A DNA stretch of 64,000 bases from Rhinopithecus roxellana (taxonomy: Eukaryota; Chordata; Mammalia; Primates; Cercopithecidae), in the NCBI RefSeq assembly GCF_007565055.1, contig NC_044553.1, positions 37,525,916 to 37,589,915 on the forward strand, in the 5' to 3' direction. This document shows, piece by piece, positions 1-24,541 of this stretch. The notes beneath the pieces are model-generated. The model worked only from the letters and a program-made list of their open reading frames with translations, was not told the DNA's origin and did not search any database. The position numbers and the translations under genes were made by a program. Position 1 is the first letter of the stretch, and each line of letters starts with the position of its first letter.

Positions 1-48
1 GCCTGAGTAACTACCTGTAACACGACTACAGGCACACATCCTGGCTTA
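1..48 (-). mobile_element. Degenerate Alu fragment at window edge
   Basis: The first bases resemble a worn antisense Alu interior ('gactacaggcacaca' followed by a ctggcta-like motif). The rest of the element would lie left of the window. Confidence 0.35.
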
Positions 49-168
49 CAATTATATTCTGTTTTTAAATCCTAGACTATGACCCTCAAGAAAACACAAA
101 TTATAATTTTGTAAAAAATCTTGATTATACAATATGATTAATGACTTTGCTAAAATGAAAATAAAATA

Positions 169-451
169 GGCCGGGCGCGGTGGCTCAAGCCTGTAATCCC
201 AGCACTTTGGGAGGCCGAGGCGGGCGGATCACGAGGTCAGGAGATCGAGACCATCCTGGCTAACACTGTGAAACCCCGTCTCTACTAAAAAATACAAAAA
301 AACTAGCCGGGCGAGGTGGCGGGCGCCTGTAGTCCCAGCTACTCGGGAGGCTGAGGCAGGAGAATGGCGGTAACCCCGGGAGGCGGAGCTTGCAGTGAGC
401 TGAGATCCGGCCACTGCACTCCAGCCCGGGCGACAGAGCGAGACTCCGTCT

Positions 452-486
<35 letters not shown>
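169..486 (+). mobile_element. AluY, Old World monkey type
   Basis: Full-length young Alu with GGCTCAAGCC near the head, CTAGCCGGGCGAGG in the left arm and GATCCGGCCACTGC in the right arm, then a long A tail. A perfect 12-base target-site duplication (gaaaataaaata) lies at 157-168 and 487-498. Confidence 0.95.
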
Positions 487-488
<2 letters not shown>

Positions 489-540
489 AAATAAAATAAA
501 TTTAATGAAGTAAATATAAAATAATTTTATAATCGTATAG

Positions 541-1256
<716 letters not shown>

Positions 1257-1364
1257 TTGAGTTTTTTTTTTTTTTTAATTATTAAAATGTAAATGCAGGA
1301 GGATAGAACATATTTTTTGTAACAGTTTGTTAGCTTGTCTTATAACTTCAATATTTGCATATAT

Positions 1365-2790
<1,426 letters not shown>

Positions 2791-2813
2791 TATTTCTAAA
2801 AATTTTTAAGAAG

Positions 2814-3108
2814 GGCTGGCCACAGTGGCTCACACCTATAATCTCAGCACTTTAGGAGGCCAAGGCAGGCAGATCACTTGAGGTCAGGACTTCAAGACCA
2901 GCCTGGCCAACATGGTGAAACCCTTTCACTAATAAAAATACACAAATTAGTTGGGCATGGTGATGTGCGCCTATAACCCCAGCTACTCAGGAGGCTGAGG
3001 CAGGAGAATTGCTTGAACCCAGGAGATAGAGGCTGCAGTGAGCTAAGATTGCTCTACTGCACTCCAGCCTGGGCGACAGAGTGAGACTCCATCTCAAAAC
3101 AAAAAAAC
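2814..3108 (+). mobile_element. Alu (AluS-like)
   Basis: Full-length sense Alu, moderately diverged, with an interrupted A tail. Confidence 0.9.
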
Positions 3109-3580
3109 TGTATATATATATTATGAGTTCTCTATAATCTTCTTGGTTACAGCAAAAATATCTGTACTTTCAAACCTAGAAAATCAATCTTTTTGTTATG
3201 CTGAAACAATGACCCCACATGACCCCAAATTATTCCATGTTGCTCCAGATTTCTCCAAGGTTTGGCCAGGGATTGGGAGGCCATTAATTATTGTTAAGTT
3301 ATGCACTCAAGGGACTGAACCCTTCATTACTGTCAGATATCAGGATCATTGAGGGGAGAGAGGGAATTTAAACTAAAATTCAAAGAGCCAAATTATGCAC
3401 CCATTTGGCACAAATTTACAAATTAAAAACATCCTTAACCAGCTCTGGATGTTTTGTTTGTATTAGGGAGGCTTAAAAGGAATGTCTTCGCTGTCACCAA
3501 GTGGATCCTGCCCTCTTTTTTTGTCCACTTCTGCTTCACAAAGAGTAAAAACAATGCATGCTTGTGTTATCTTGTGACTT
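3109..3580. other. Unassigned intergenic DNA
   Basis: AT-rich sequence with no gene or repeat that I recognise. The 69-codon open frame at 3143-3352 has no recognisable motif. Confidence 0.5.
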
Positions 3581-3593
3581 AAACTTGCAGCTT

Positions 3594-3896
3594 GGCCGGG
3601 CGCAGTGGCTCACACCTGTAATCCCAGCACTTTGCGAAGCTGAGGCAGGCAGATTACTTGAGGTCAGGAGTTCATGACCAGCCTGGCCAACATGGTGAAA
3701 CCCCATCTCTACAAAAACACAAAAATTAGCCTGGCGCGGTAGTGGGCGCCTGTGGTCCCAGATACTCAGGAGGCTGTGGTGGGAGGATCACTTGAACCTG
3801 GGAGGTAAAGTTTGCAGTGAGCCAAGATGGCTCCACTGTACTCCAGCCTGGGTGACAGAGTGAGACCCTGTCTCAAAAAAACCCAAAAAACAAAAA
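3594..3896 (+). mobile_element. Alu (AluS-like)
   Basis: Full-length sense Alu flanked by a perfect 11-base duplication (aaacttgcagc) at 3581-3591 and 3897-3907. Confidence 0.93.
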
Positions 3897-4179
3897 AAAC
3901 TTGCAGCCATAAATTTAAGCAGCTGATAAAGGGCAACAGAGGAAAAAGAATGGCATGAGAGAAACAAAGTTTGCGAAGTATTTTGAGACCCTTGGAAAAC
4001 TATGAAGTCATTTTCAGCCATAATATGTCCACACACCAAAACAGCAGCTTGAACCAGATGAAATGTCATTTTGATAAGTCAAATAGTCAGATACTGGCAA
4101 TTTCACATGGTTCAACCTAATATATGTCTCTTCCCTCAAAATATTCAGTGCCAACAAACCAAATAAATATGCCTCAGCC

Positions 4180-5078
<899 letters not shown>

Positions 5079-5351
5079 CTTATACTTTTAGTAATGTTTG
5101 GGTGGTGCAACAAATAATATTGAATAACTTCAAAAACACTTCTCAAATCAGAAAATATACCAGTATAAAGTTGTAAAGGAATAATTTAGAATGACTAATA
5201 TACATATAAAAGCATTTTTCGCTTTAATAGTACTCAAAGAAACCCAAATAAATCAATATTGGGTATCTATTTTCTTTTTCTTTTTTCCTTCGTACCTTAA
5301 ATGCACTCCCCTTTACAAATCTTTTTTCCCCCCCCTTTAGTACTGTTTCTT

Positions 5352-5633
5352 CTTTTTTTAGATGGAGTCTCTCTCTGTCGCCACACTGGAGAGAAGTGGC
5401 ACAGGGCTCACTGCAAACTCCGCCTGCTGGGTTCAAGCTGATTCTCTTGCCTCAACCTCCCAAGTAACGGGGACTACAGGCAAGTGCCACTATGCCCGCT
5501 AAGTCTTGTATTTTTAGTAGAGACAGGGTTTCACCATGTTGGCCAGGACAGTCTCGATCTCTTGACCTCGTGATCTGCCTGCCTCCGCCTCCCAAAGTGC
5601 TGGGATTACAGGCATGAGCCATCACACCAGGCC
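5352..5633 (-). mobile_element. Alu, first of a tandem antisense pair
   Basis: Diverged antisense Alu that abuts the next element directly, with the second element's T-rich tail starting at 5634. Confidence 0.88.
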
Positions 5634-6646
<1,013 letters not shown>

Positions 6647-6654
6647 TAAGTTGA

Positions 6655-7002
<348 letters not shown>

Positions 7003-7110
7003 GAAATCCAGTCTTTCTAAGCAGTCTATTTGTCCCTCATGCTCCAACCAATAGCTATGGGAAAGTTTTTCCTCTCTTAACCAAATGTGGACTTGTTTAT
7101 TGATTACTGT

Positions 7111-7374
<264 letters not shown>

Positions 7375-7430
7375 GATTACTCTACTATCGCTCGCTAACT
7401 GAAGTTGTCCTTTTCACCTTGACAAATTTA

Positions 7431-7675
<245 letters not shown>

Positions 7676-7679
7676 TCAA

Positions 7680-8700
<1,021 letters not shown>

Positions 8701-8714
8701 TAAGCAGCAGTTAA

Positions 8715-8955
8715 CTGTAGCTAATATTTTGGGGGAACAGTTCTGTGTCTAAGCACTTATTAGGTAATAAATAACTTACTCTGACTCACAGCCACCCTAT
8801 GAGGTAGCAACTATTATTAATATTTCATTTATGACAAAATGGAGGGGCAGAGAAGTGAAATAACTTGGCCTAGGTCACATACCTATTAACTGGCAGAGCT
8901 AGGATTCAAAAGGGGGCACCTAGTTCCAGAGCCTGTGGTCTTAATTGTTACAGTA
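8715..8955 (-). mobile_element. MIR SINE
   Basis: Antisense MIR: 'ccctatgaggtagcaactat', a degenerate 'acaaaatggaggggcagaga', 'ggcctaggtcacatac' and 'tggcagagctaggattcaa' appear in the expected order. Confidence 0.85.
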
Positions 8956-9470
8956 TGCTATCTGCAGTTTCATCCAGGAAATTTTTGTTGTAGACTTTGG
9001 AATAGACTTTGTTTAATAAATGGAAGGAAGAAAGAAGGGAGAAAAAAAGAGGGAAGGAAAAGTGAAAAAAGATTCTCAGCCTGTGCATGTTAAGTTGCAC
9101 GCTCTGGTTAATTTCTTTGTTCTTATTTTGAGGTTTCCTCTTACAGTTGGCCAAAGATTTAGCTTCTTCAGTTTGACACCATTTGCCAGGAAAGATGTTT
9201 CCTGGTAGGCCCAAGAAAAGGGCATAAAAAGAAACACTGAGTATATAAGATTACTTTTATGTGCCAGGAGATAATTGGCAGGGACACATGAAATTTGAAG
9301 GCATTTTTAGTAAATGTTATGAAACTCCAGCAGACAATCTAGAGCACTTCTCTGTCCCAACAGGCAGGGACGCGTACCTTGGGGTAAAACACTGACATTA
9401 TTAACGGAAGGGTCTAGTTCAAAGGCAATGTTTTCGAAGAGTTTTGGTAGGTTATCCATTAATGTTTATT
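8956..9470. other. Unassigned intergenic DNA with a purine-rich patch
   Basis: Contains a purine-rich stretch at about 9020-9072 (ggaagg/aaagaaggg blocks). No gene or repeat family is recognised. Confidence 0.5.
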
Positions 9471-9485
9471 AAAGATTACCAGATC

Positions 9486-9793
<308 letters not shown>

Positions 9794-10055
9794 TCATCTG
9801 GCTAATAGGCAGAGAGACAGAAATCATTTCCTTGGAGAGGATGAATTCGCAAAGGTCCATGAAGAGGAAAGGCCCTGGGGAAGGAGGGTAGGATGCTAGG
9901 GTGGGTGCAGGGGGAGGCTGGGAATGACAGTGGCAGCATGAAAGCCTAAAGTGCTGGTGGGAGGAGGAGTCTGCAGAAGGAGTACATTGTCAGAAGGAAG
10001 AAGTGATTTCATTTCCTTCATTGTCTCCCAATTTAAGTTTGGAGTTAGAATCTTT

Positions 10056-10354
10056 TTTTTTTTTTTTTTTTTTTTTAGACAGCATCTCATCTGTTGCACA
10101 GGCTGGAGTAAAGTGGCATGATCTCGGCTCACTGCAACCTCCACCTCCCAGGTCCAAGCGATTCTCCTGCCTCAGCCTCCTGATTAGCTGGGAATACAGA
10201 CATGTGCCACCATGCCCGGCTAATTTTGGTATTTTTAGTAGAGACAGGGTTTCACCATGTTGGCTAGGCTGGTCTCGAACTCCTGACCTCAAGATCTGCC
10301 TGCCTCAGCCTCCCAAAGTGCTGGGATTACAGGAGTGAGCCACCACACCTGGCC
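10056..10354 (-). mobile_element. Alu (AluS-like)
   Basis: Antisense Alu with a perfect 16-base duplication (tggagttagaatcttt) at 10040-10055 and 10355-10370. Confidence 0.95.
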
Positions 10355-10422
10355 TGGAGTTAGAATCTTTCAAAGACATCCATGGTTTTTTAATCTTTCT
10401 ATATATGATTCCTTAGATTGCA

Positions 10423-10478
10423 GTTGTTTCTGAAATGCTGAATTGTTTCTGACATGAGAATTGTTCCTGAAACGCTGA
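10423..10478. repeat. Three imperfect ~19-base tandem units
   Basis: Units gttgtttctgaaatgctga, attgtttctgacatgaga and attgttcctgaaacgctga follow one another at 10423, 10442 and 10460. I do not recognise a parent repeat family. Confidence 0.75.
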
Positions 10479-10699
10479 GCTTGCCAAACCTTGTTGGACC
10501 ATTGCGAGATAATTAGCATTGTTGGAAAATGATATTTGCCAAGTAGTTTGTAAGCCAAACATCCCATCTTCAGAGTAACGTCCTACAAGGCAGGAGTTGA
10601 GCAAACTTCATGGTAAGGGCATTGCTTTCAAAAACTGCTGTGCTTCCTCCTTTCACTCTTGGTGCCCCCCACCCCTCAGTTCTATTCAAACTCACAAAG

Positions 10700-11165
10700 C
10701 ATAGTGGCAGCAATGGGGCTACATCTAGTCCTCAAGGAGCTGCAGAATAGGAGAGGGAAATAGGCTGTGATGTCTACTCTGCCGTTGGTAGATCAAAAAG
10801 CAAACAATTACACTAAGGATAATTACACAATGCTGAGGGAGCACAGCGGAAAGGGCAAGGAGGGGATGAAAATAGAGTTTGCAGGAAAGAGAAAACGAGA
10901 TGAAGATTACAAGGTTAACGGAAATTGCCAAATGGTTTGAGGGGAGGGAGAATGTTCCAGGTGAACAAAGAGTACAGAAGTAAATGCAAGGAAGCTAAGC
11001 TTGTTGAGAGAACTGCAATAGTTCAGCATGGCTAGAAATTAGGGTGTTGTGGAGGCCTAACAGGAGATGAAACTGGAGAAGGGAGCACAAAAATCCTGTA
11101 TGCTGCATTGAGGAGTCTATTTTATCTTAAAAGTGATAGGCAGCTATTTAATGTTTTCAGTAGGA
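10700..11165 (-). mobile_element. L2 LINE fragment, antisense
   Basis: Reads as reverse-complement L2: 'aggagctgcagaatagg', 'gttccaggtgaacaaagag', 'gcaaggaagctaagcttg' and 'ttgaggagtctattttat' appear in L2 order. Diverged, so the limits are approximate. Confidence 0.65.
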
Positions 11166-11169
11166 AGTT

Positions 11170-11500
11170 TTATTTGCCAATTAATCAAACATTTATTGGT
11201 TTCCAATTGACCACCAAGTGCCAGACACTACACTAGATGTTAGAAAGTCAAACAAGATTTTTTTAAAGAGGAGAAAAAAAGGTTGATAAGTAATAATTTC
11301 ACAAATATGACGAGTGCTTAAAAGAAGCATTTATGTACAAGGTGCAACAGGAATATAGAAGAAGGAGTTGCTTGTCCTGCCTGCCTCCTTCACAGAGCCT
11401 GGATAAAGTATGAACTCTGTTCTGAAGGACAAAGTTTTCTAGGCGGATAGATAGTGCAAAAGGCACAGAGGTGCAAAAGAGATGAAAGAGCTCTGAGGCA
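11170..11500 (-). mobile_element. Second L2 3' end, antisense
   Basis: Begins with the L2 terminal motif in reverse ('aacatttattggtttcc', 'accaagtgccagacacta') and continues through 'aaaggcacagaggtgcaaaa'. It may be a separate copy or a continuation of the neighbouring L2. Confidence 0.65.
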
Positions 11501-11583
11501 TATTAGTTCGTAAATGAATCAGTCAAGTTACACAATATTTCTTGGCAGAATATAAATATTGATATATAAAAATCAAACGGATC

Positions 11584-11875
<292 letters not shown>

Positions 11876-11956
11876 AAATCAAAAGGATCACTCATTTCTA
11901 GTTATAAAATTATTTGAATCAATATCAATGATTATTAAGAAATGAATACAGCTTCA

Positions 11957-13729
<1,773 letters not shown>

Positions 13730-13745
13730 AGAAATACCCAGTTCA

Positions 13746-14038
13746 TGGCCAGGCATGGTGGCTCATGCCTGTAATCCCAGCACTTTGGGAGGCTAAGGTG
13801 GGTGGATCACGAGGTCAGGAGATCAAGACCATCCTGGCTAACACGGTGAAACCCCGTCTCTACTAAAAATACAAAAAATTAGCTGGGCGTGGTGGTGGGC
13901 CCGGCTAATTTTTTAGTAGTCCCAGCTACTCGGGAGGTTGAGGCAGCAGAATGGCGTGAACCCAGGAGGCCGATCGCGCCACTGCACTCCAGCCTCCTGG
14001 GTGACAGAGCGAGACTCTGTCTCAAAAAAAAAAAAAAA
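13746..14038 (+). mobile_element. AluY with an inverted internal patch
   Basis: Flanked by a perfect 16-base duplication (agaaatacccagttca; 13730-13745, 14039-14054). Inside the sense element, 13901-13917 reads as antisense Alu (ccggctaattttttagt), forming an imperfect hairpin with about 13866-13887. About 23 bases near 'ggaggccgatcgcg' are also missing. Confidence 0.92.
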
Positions 14039-14054
14039 AGAAATACCCAGTTCA

Positions 14055-14855
<801 letters not shown>

Positions 14856-14861
14856 TCTTGG

Positions 14862-15548
14862 CTCCATCTCTTTACCTACTGAGTGAAAACACCAGGTTGG
14901 CTGTCATACATACTTAAGTACTTAAGGAAAGACACACTCATCTGTCTACTAGATAACCCAGGTACTCCGGCTCTCATCGGGCAGCTAAGCAACAAGCTGG
15001 CTCAGCCTAAGGCAGAAACCAGGACTGATACTGGAAAACTCCTCAGGTGATGGGTGTCTAAAAGTTTGTTACATAGACCAACACTATTTTAACCCCAATA
15101 GAAAAACTCCACGTTTTCCAAATTGGCTGAGTGATCCCTGCTCCCTCCAAACTCTTTCATGGATAAATGAGGTGGCAGTGAGTCTGATCTCTCTTCTGAA
15201 ACACTTTCAAAGGTGTGTCCAGTCATATCAGCAGCAAACACAGCTTTCTATGGGTTGGTGAGAGACTAGAGGATCCCATGCATTTGTTTAGCCCTGAGTT
15301 TGCAAGTTTGCAAGTTTTTGTTTTGGGCCTACACTGGGTGTTGTGCTGTTTATTCAAGCCATGTATTGCTTGATAACATGGAAGTTTGAAAACCACCAGA
15401 CATGTATTATTTAATACATTTACCAATGATTTGGAAGAAGTACTCCATAAAAACATCACACTTCTAGTCCCATAGATGATCTCATATTACTTGTTAGTTA
15501 GGAGTCACATAAATGAGAATAAATTGCAGAAATTTTTTTAGAATTTTT
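14862..15548. other. Unassigned DNA with a possible CR1/L3 remnant
   Basis: Mostly unrecognised. At about 15415-15445 'catttaccaatgatttgga' resembles the F-x-N-D-L-(D/E) reverse-transcriptase stretch of CR1/L3 LINEs, sense strand. This is a weak, short match. Confidence 0.4.
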
Positions 15549-15872
<324 letters not shown>

Positions 15873-16095
15873 TAAAGAAGTATCTTCTTTAAATTATATG
15901 CTTCCTTTAAAATATTACTACAGCTAAAATTTAATAGCTATTTTTGTGAATATATAGAAAATACTTAAGTATGTGTGTTCATGTTATGATCTCAATTCAA
16001 TACATTTATAGCTCAACAGTTCCTATGGTTGTTGAATGCGATTCTCATTTTGCCAGTTAATGTTAATATGACAAAATTGCAGAGACAATTCATAA

Positions 16096-16463
16096 GAAGT
16101 TTATTTTTATTTTTATTTTTATTTCAATAGTTTTTGGGGTACAGATGGTTTTCAGTTACCTGGATAAGTTCTTTAGCAGTGATTTCTGAGATTCTGGTGC
16201 ACCCATCACCTGAGCAGTGTAAGCTGTGCCCAAAAGACTACTATATGTAGTCTTTTCTCCCTCACCTCCCTCTCCCTTCTCCTCCCAAGTTCCCAGAGTC
16301 TGTTATATCATTCTTATGCCTTTACATCCTCATAGTTTAGCTCCCACTTATAAGTGAGAACATATGATATTTGGTTTTTCATTTCTAAGTTACTTAGAAT
16401 AATGGCCTCCAGCTCCAACCAAGTTGCTGCAAAAGACATTATTTCATTCCTTTTTATGACTGA
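16096..16463 (-). mobile_element. L1 3' end, antisense
   Basis: Matches the reverse complement of primate L1 3' sequence: 'ttttggggtacagatggt', 'tctggtgcacccatcacctg', 'agctcccacttataagtg' and 'gttgctgcaaaagacatt' in order. Confidence 0.9.
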
Positions 16464-16488
16464 GTTCATAAAAAGATTAAGTAAGACT

Positions 16489-16799
16489 GGCCGGGCACAG
16501 TGGCTCATGCCTGTAATCCCAGCACTTAGGGAAGTCGAGGCAGGCTGATTGCTTGAGGTCAGGAGTTTGAGACCAGCCTGGTCAATATGGTGAAAACCCA
16601 TCTCTGCTAAACATACAAAAAAGTAGCCGGACGTGGTGGCACACGCCTGTAGTCCTAGCTACTCAGGAGGCTGAGGCAGGAGAATCGCTTGAACCTGGGA
16701 GGCAAAGATTGCAGTGAGCCTAGATGGCACCACTTCACTCTAGCCTGGGTGACAGAGCAAGACTCCGTCTCAACAACAACAACAACAACAACAAAAAAG
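16489..16799 (+). mobile_element. Alu with (CAA)n tail
   Basis: Sense Alu ending in repeated CAA units. A diverged duplication (aagattaagtaagact / aagataaagtaagtct) flanks it. It sits just past the L1 fragment. Confidence 0.92.
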
Positions 16800-16815
16800 A
16801 AGATAAAGTAAGTCT

Positions 16816-17219
16816 TTGCTGATCTCCAAAAGTACGTAAAAATTTTGTGTGATAGGCTCAAACACCGAAAACTTTCCCTTGTTGGGATAAAACCATGTGC
16901 ATCTCCATTTCTAATACTGTATTACAAGTATCACAACTGTGAGAAAGAGCTAATAAAAGCAGGGAAGGTTCAGAAGAAGACAAAGTAATCAGTGGAATGG
17001 GGAACCCCTCAATAACCTAACCAGATTAAAACTCTAATTAGCTTAAATGAAACAAACAAGGGCAGAGAGAAGACCTAACTGTAAAATCAAGAAGGGATTA
17101 AAAAGTAAACAGAGTTGTTCATTAACTCATGAAATCACAGAATGAGAGGGCATCTCTTACCTTATTGAGGTAAGTTCAGTCCAATTAGAGAGAAGTATAA
17201 CTTCATATTAAAAAATAAG
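16816..17219. other. Unassigned intergenic DNA
   Basis: I see no gene, RNA or identifiable repeat here. Confidence 0.5.
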
Positions 17220-17852
<633 letters not shown>

Positions 17853-17920
17853 TTACTTATGAGTGTATTATCTTTAGCTATTCATATGCATCGTCAAATC
17901 TCTGGGTCTTTAAATTCTAG

Positions 17921-18230
<310 letters not shown>

Positions 18231-18299
18231 ATGTTCCTCTTTTTCATGATGCTAATATCTTATATGTCTGTGAACTAGAGTTTTTTTTTTTTTTTTTTA

Positions 18300-19130
18300 G
18301 ATTGTTGGACAATCACGAGGGAGGAACTTTCTCTCCCACTTTTGATGTTTCTTCCTTGTGGAGGGAATGTAATTAGTGTAACTCCTGACCTTCCTGCACC
18401 TCTTTATTAGCTCTTCCCCAGAGAAGTCATTTATTTGATGGGTAAATTGTAGATGTAAATACTTGAGTATGTATGCTCTGCTTAGCTTCTCTTCGTTCTC
18501 TGAGAAACTGATTAAATTTAAACACACACACCCCAAGCCACGCTTCAGTCAATCATAGAGCGAACTACCAGACAGACAGCTGTTAGTCATATAACTAGCA
18601 ACTTTCCATTGGATCATGCCCAAGCAAGGCAAATGCCTAGCTGTAGCCAATGAAGTCACTTCTTTACTTTTGCCTCCATGTTCGGCCTATAAGCATGCTG
18701 CTGCTCATGCTGTTAAAGTGGAGCTCTCTGAAGTTATTCTTTTTTTCTATTTTTTTTTTTTTTAAGACAAAGTCTTGCGCTGTCACCCAGGCTGGAGGGC
18801 AGTGGCACGATCACACCTCACTGCAGCCTTGACCCAGGTCCAAGCAAGCCTCCCGCCCCAGCCTCCCAAGCAGCTGGGACTACAGGCATGCACCACCATG
18901 CTGGGCTATTTTTTTTTTTTTTAAACTTTTTGGTAGAGACAAGGTCTCACCGTGTTGCCTAGGCTCGTTTTGAATTCCTGGGCTCAAGCGATCCTCCCAC
19001 CTCAGTTTCCTAAAGTATTAGAATTACAGGGATGAGCCACTGCACTCAGCCTTGAACTTATTCCAATTTTGAGTGCTGCCTCATTCATGAATCCTTTATT
19101 GCTCAAATAAACTGTTAAATTTATTTTATG
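18300..19130 (+). mobile_element. Probable ERV solo LTR, split by an Alu
   Basis: Layout suggests an old LTR, probably ERV1 class. It has a U3-like part, a 'cggcctataagcatgc' TATA-like box near 18684, 'gtggagctctctgaa', and then beyond the Alu 'gagtgctgcctcattcatga' and 'gctcaaataaactgtt' with a poly-A signal. No coding remnant is visible. Family and limits are uncertain. Confidence 0.5.
18740..19052 (-). mobile_element. Alu (AluJ/S-like) inside the LTR
   Basis: Antisense Alu with an 11-base duplication, one mismatch (tgaagttattc 18729-18739; tgaacttattc 19053-19063). Confidence 0.9.
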
Positions 19131-19354
19131 TGAAGCCTTTACCAGTGGTAATCATTGTCTTTAGGCAATAAAAAACAGATGGATAGAAAAGAATAAATGC
19201 TCAGTAAATAAACCACAGGATACTTATGCTTTGGCAAAAAAAAAAAATTGCAATGAAAATTTTTATACAATGTTGCTAATCGTATCATATGAATAAAAGC
19301 TATAATTTTTAAATAAATTATTAACATTATTCACTTCTTGTATTATTCTGGATA

Positions 19355-19660
19355 AACATATTTTAGTGACCTACAAAGTCCTATGTAATCTGTGCTCCAT
19401 TCCCTCCCCACCCCTCTGACATCATCTCTTATCATGATCCCACTCACTCACTCTATGCCAGCCATATGGCCTCCTTGCTGTTTCTCCAGCACACCCACCT
19501 TTTCCTGCCTCACTGCCTTCACCTGTGCTGCTCCCACTGCCTGGTTGCTCTTCTCCCACATGTATCCATGGCTTATTCCCTCTGTTCACCAAAGGCTCTA
19601 TGGAAATGTCACTTTCACAGGGAGTCCTTCCCTGACTATCCATTACAAATACCACTGTTG
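19355..19660 (+). mobile_element. L2 LINE, upstream part (split by the AHCY retrocopy)
   Basis: L2 3' region: 'gtgacctacaaagtccta', 'atggcctccttgctgtttct', 'cacttcacaggg'-like sequence and 'gtccttccctgactatcc'. The element resumes at about 22265. Confidence 0.8.
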
Positions 19661-21933
<2,273 letters not shown>

Positions 21934-21945
21934 ACAATCACTGTT

Positions 21946-22250
21946 GGCTGGGCACAGGGGCTCACACCTGTGATCCCAGCACTTAGGGAGACCTAGGCGG
22001 GAGGATCACTTCAGCCAGGAGTTCAAGACCAGCCTGGATGACAAGGTGAAACCCCATCTCTACAAAAAATACAAAAATTAGTTGGGGATACTGGTGCATG
22101 CCTATAGTCCCAACTACTAGAGAGGCTGAGGTGGGAGGGTCACTTGAGCCTGGGAGATCGAGGCTGCAGTGAGCCATGAACATGCCACTGTACTCCAGCC
22201 TCGGCAACAGAGCAAGACCCTGTCTCAAAAAACAACAACAACAAAAAAGC
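21946..22250 (+). mobile_element. Alu (AluJ/S-like) at the pseudogene tail
   Basis: Diverged sense Alu immediately 3' of the CA-rich remnant of the AHCY poly-A tail. The motif 'cactgt' occurs on both sides. Confidence 0.9.
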
Positions 22251-22264
22251 CCACAAACAAAAAC

Positions 22265-22471
22265 CACTGTCCTTGCTAGTCCTTTATCCTGTTTTATTTT
22301 TCTTCTAACACTTCTAGCACTTCACATATTATATGCGTATTTGCTTATTGTATGTCTCCTTGACTAGAATGTAAGTCAGCTCTGTGTTGAGCAGGAATTT
22401 TATATTGTGAATCTAAAACAATGCCTGGCATAGAACATGCATTCAGCAAGTACTTGTTAAATGAATGGAAG
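22265..22471 (+). mobile_element. L2 LINE 3' end (continuation)
   Basis: 'gtctccttgactagaatgta', 'caatgcctggcatagaacat' and 'gttaaatgaatgga' are the L2 terminus, continuing where the L2 at 19355-19660 stopped. Confidence 0.82.
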
Positions 22472-22698
22472 ATGAACCAGATTTTGGACTACTGCTTATG
22501 CTGGATAGCATGTAAATTAAAGCTATGATCAAATACAGGCCATGCCTCTAAACAGCTGATGACCACTTAGATTCTAGGTGCCACAGATACTGCTGCCTGG
22601 TTGGTTACAATACACATTTTTTTCCCACTTTTACTCTGAACTATTATTCATTATTGGATGGTGGGTGAGGGGAAAAATACAGAATACATGCCCTAGTC

Positions 22699-23195
<497 letters not shown>

Positions 23196-23889
23196 AATTA
23201 TTTTGATAGGAATGAAGAGTATTATAATGATTTCTTAATTATATATATTTGGTTTTAATTTCTACGGAGGAAGAGGACAACAAAGTTTTGTGAACTACTG
23301 TTCGGATAAGTTTGTAGTTGTTTAAAGAAAAGACTTCACAGAGAACAGGGCAGAGAGTAACACAATATCTGATTTCCAAAAAATTCAATCAAACTTTGAT
23401 ATGGATTTGGTCAAATCATTGCTAAATGGCCTCCTTAACATTATTATTAAACCGATTTATATAATTTGCTTTTTACTAGTCAAATACGTTGTTTTAAATC
23501 TTAATTATTTTTTATTATAAAAGTAATATACATTCAGTGTAACAAGTTCAAATAGTCTCTCAGGCAGATAAAGTAAAATATGGATGTTCACCACTCTGCA
23601 CCTACCAAGATGCCCATACCCCAAAGATGATTGCTGTTAAACATTTAGAGTACCTTTCCTGACTTTGTTGTCTAAGCAGCTTTAAAAATCAATACTTTTG
23701 GTTTTAAGTGATAGCTCTGAATCCCCTTTAGGCATAGAGTGTGGGAAATTATATTTCTGCAGCAAACTCAGGCCCTGCAACATCAAGTGTGGATTCACTG
23801 GAAATTATTTGAAGTAACACTTAGAGATCATAGTAGCCAAAAAAACGTTGGGAAATGAAAAAGGGGTTTTCAAAAATTAATTATTATTA
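23196..23889. other. Unassigned DNA, possibly old L1 3' UTR in part
   Basis: 'ataaaagtaatatacattca' and following sequence near 23515-23645 resemble old L1M 3' UTR copies, but I cannot fix a family. There is no gene. Confidence 0.4.
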
Positions 23890-24187
23890 TTTCTTTTTTC
23901 AAAGAGACAGGGTCTTCACTCCGTTACCAGGATGGAGTTCAGTGGCGGAATCATAGCTCACTGAAGCCTCAAACTCCTGGATGCAACCAAACCTCCTGTC
24001 TCAGCCTCTCAAGTAGCTTGGACTACAGGCATGCACCAACCGTGCCCGGCTAATTTTTTAATATTTTGTAGGGATAGGGTCTTGCTATGTTGCCCAGGCT
24101 GGTCTCAAAACTCCTGACCTCAAGCAATCCATGCACCTCAGCCTCCCATAGTGCTGGAATTACAAGTGTGAGCCCCCACACCCAGCC
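23890..24187 (-). mobile_element. Old Alu (AluJ-like)
   Basis: Highly diverged antisense Alu. Both arms are present, ending 'cacacccagcc'. Confidence 0.88.
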
Positions 24188-24541
24188 GAAAAAGGTTTTG
24201 TGGAGGGAGTATGACCAGGAGAAAAATCATGGAATGTGCTCGAAAGAGATCTAAAGGGCCATGGAAGTTAAAAGGTTGAACTCTATAGAACAAAACATGA
24301 AGTATGGAAAGATTATTTAAAAAACACTTGACTTTGGAACAAAATCCAAATTGTTCCCATGATTTCATTCTTTGACATTATGTTCATTTGGTTATCTTAG
24401 TCTTTTCTCAGACTTCCTCTTTAACAGAGAATTATCTGAAAGCCCCTGGCTAAGTTAATGCTTATGACTGTGGTCATAAATGGATGGCTTGGATTTTATT
24501 TGTTTTGCAGTGTTTGTAAATTTTTTTATGTATACTGTTGT
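24188..24541. other. Unassigned intergenic DNA
   Basis: I see no gene, RNA or identifiable repeat here. Confidence 0.5.
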
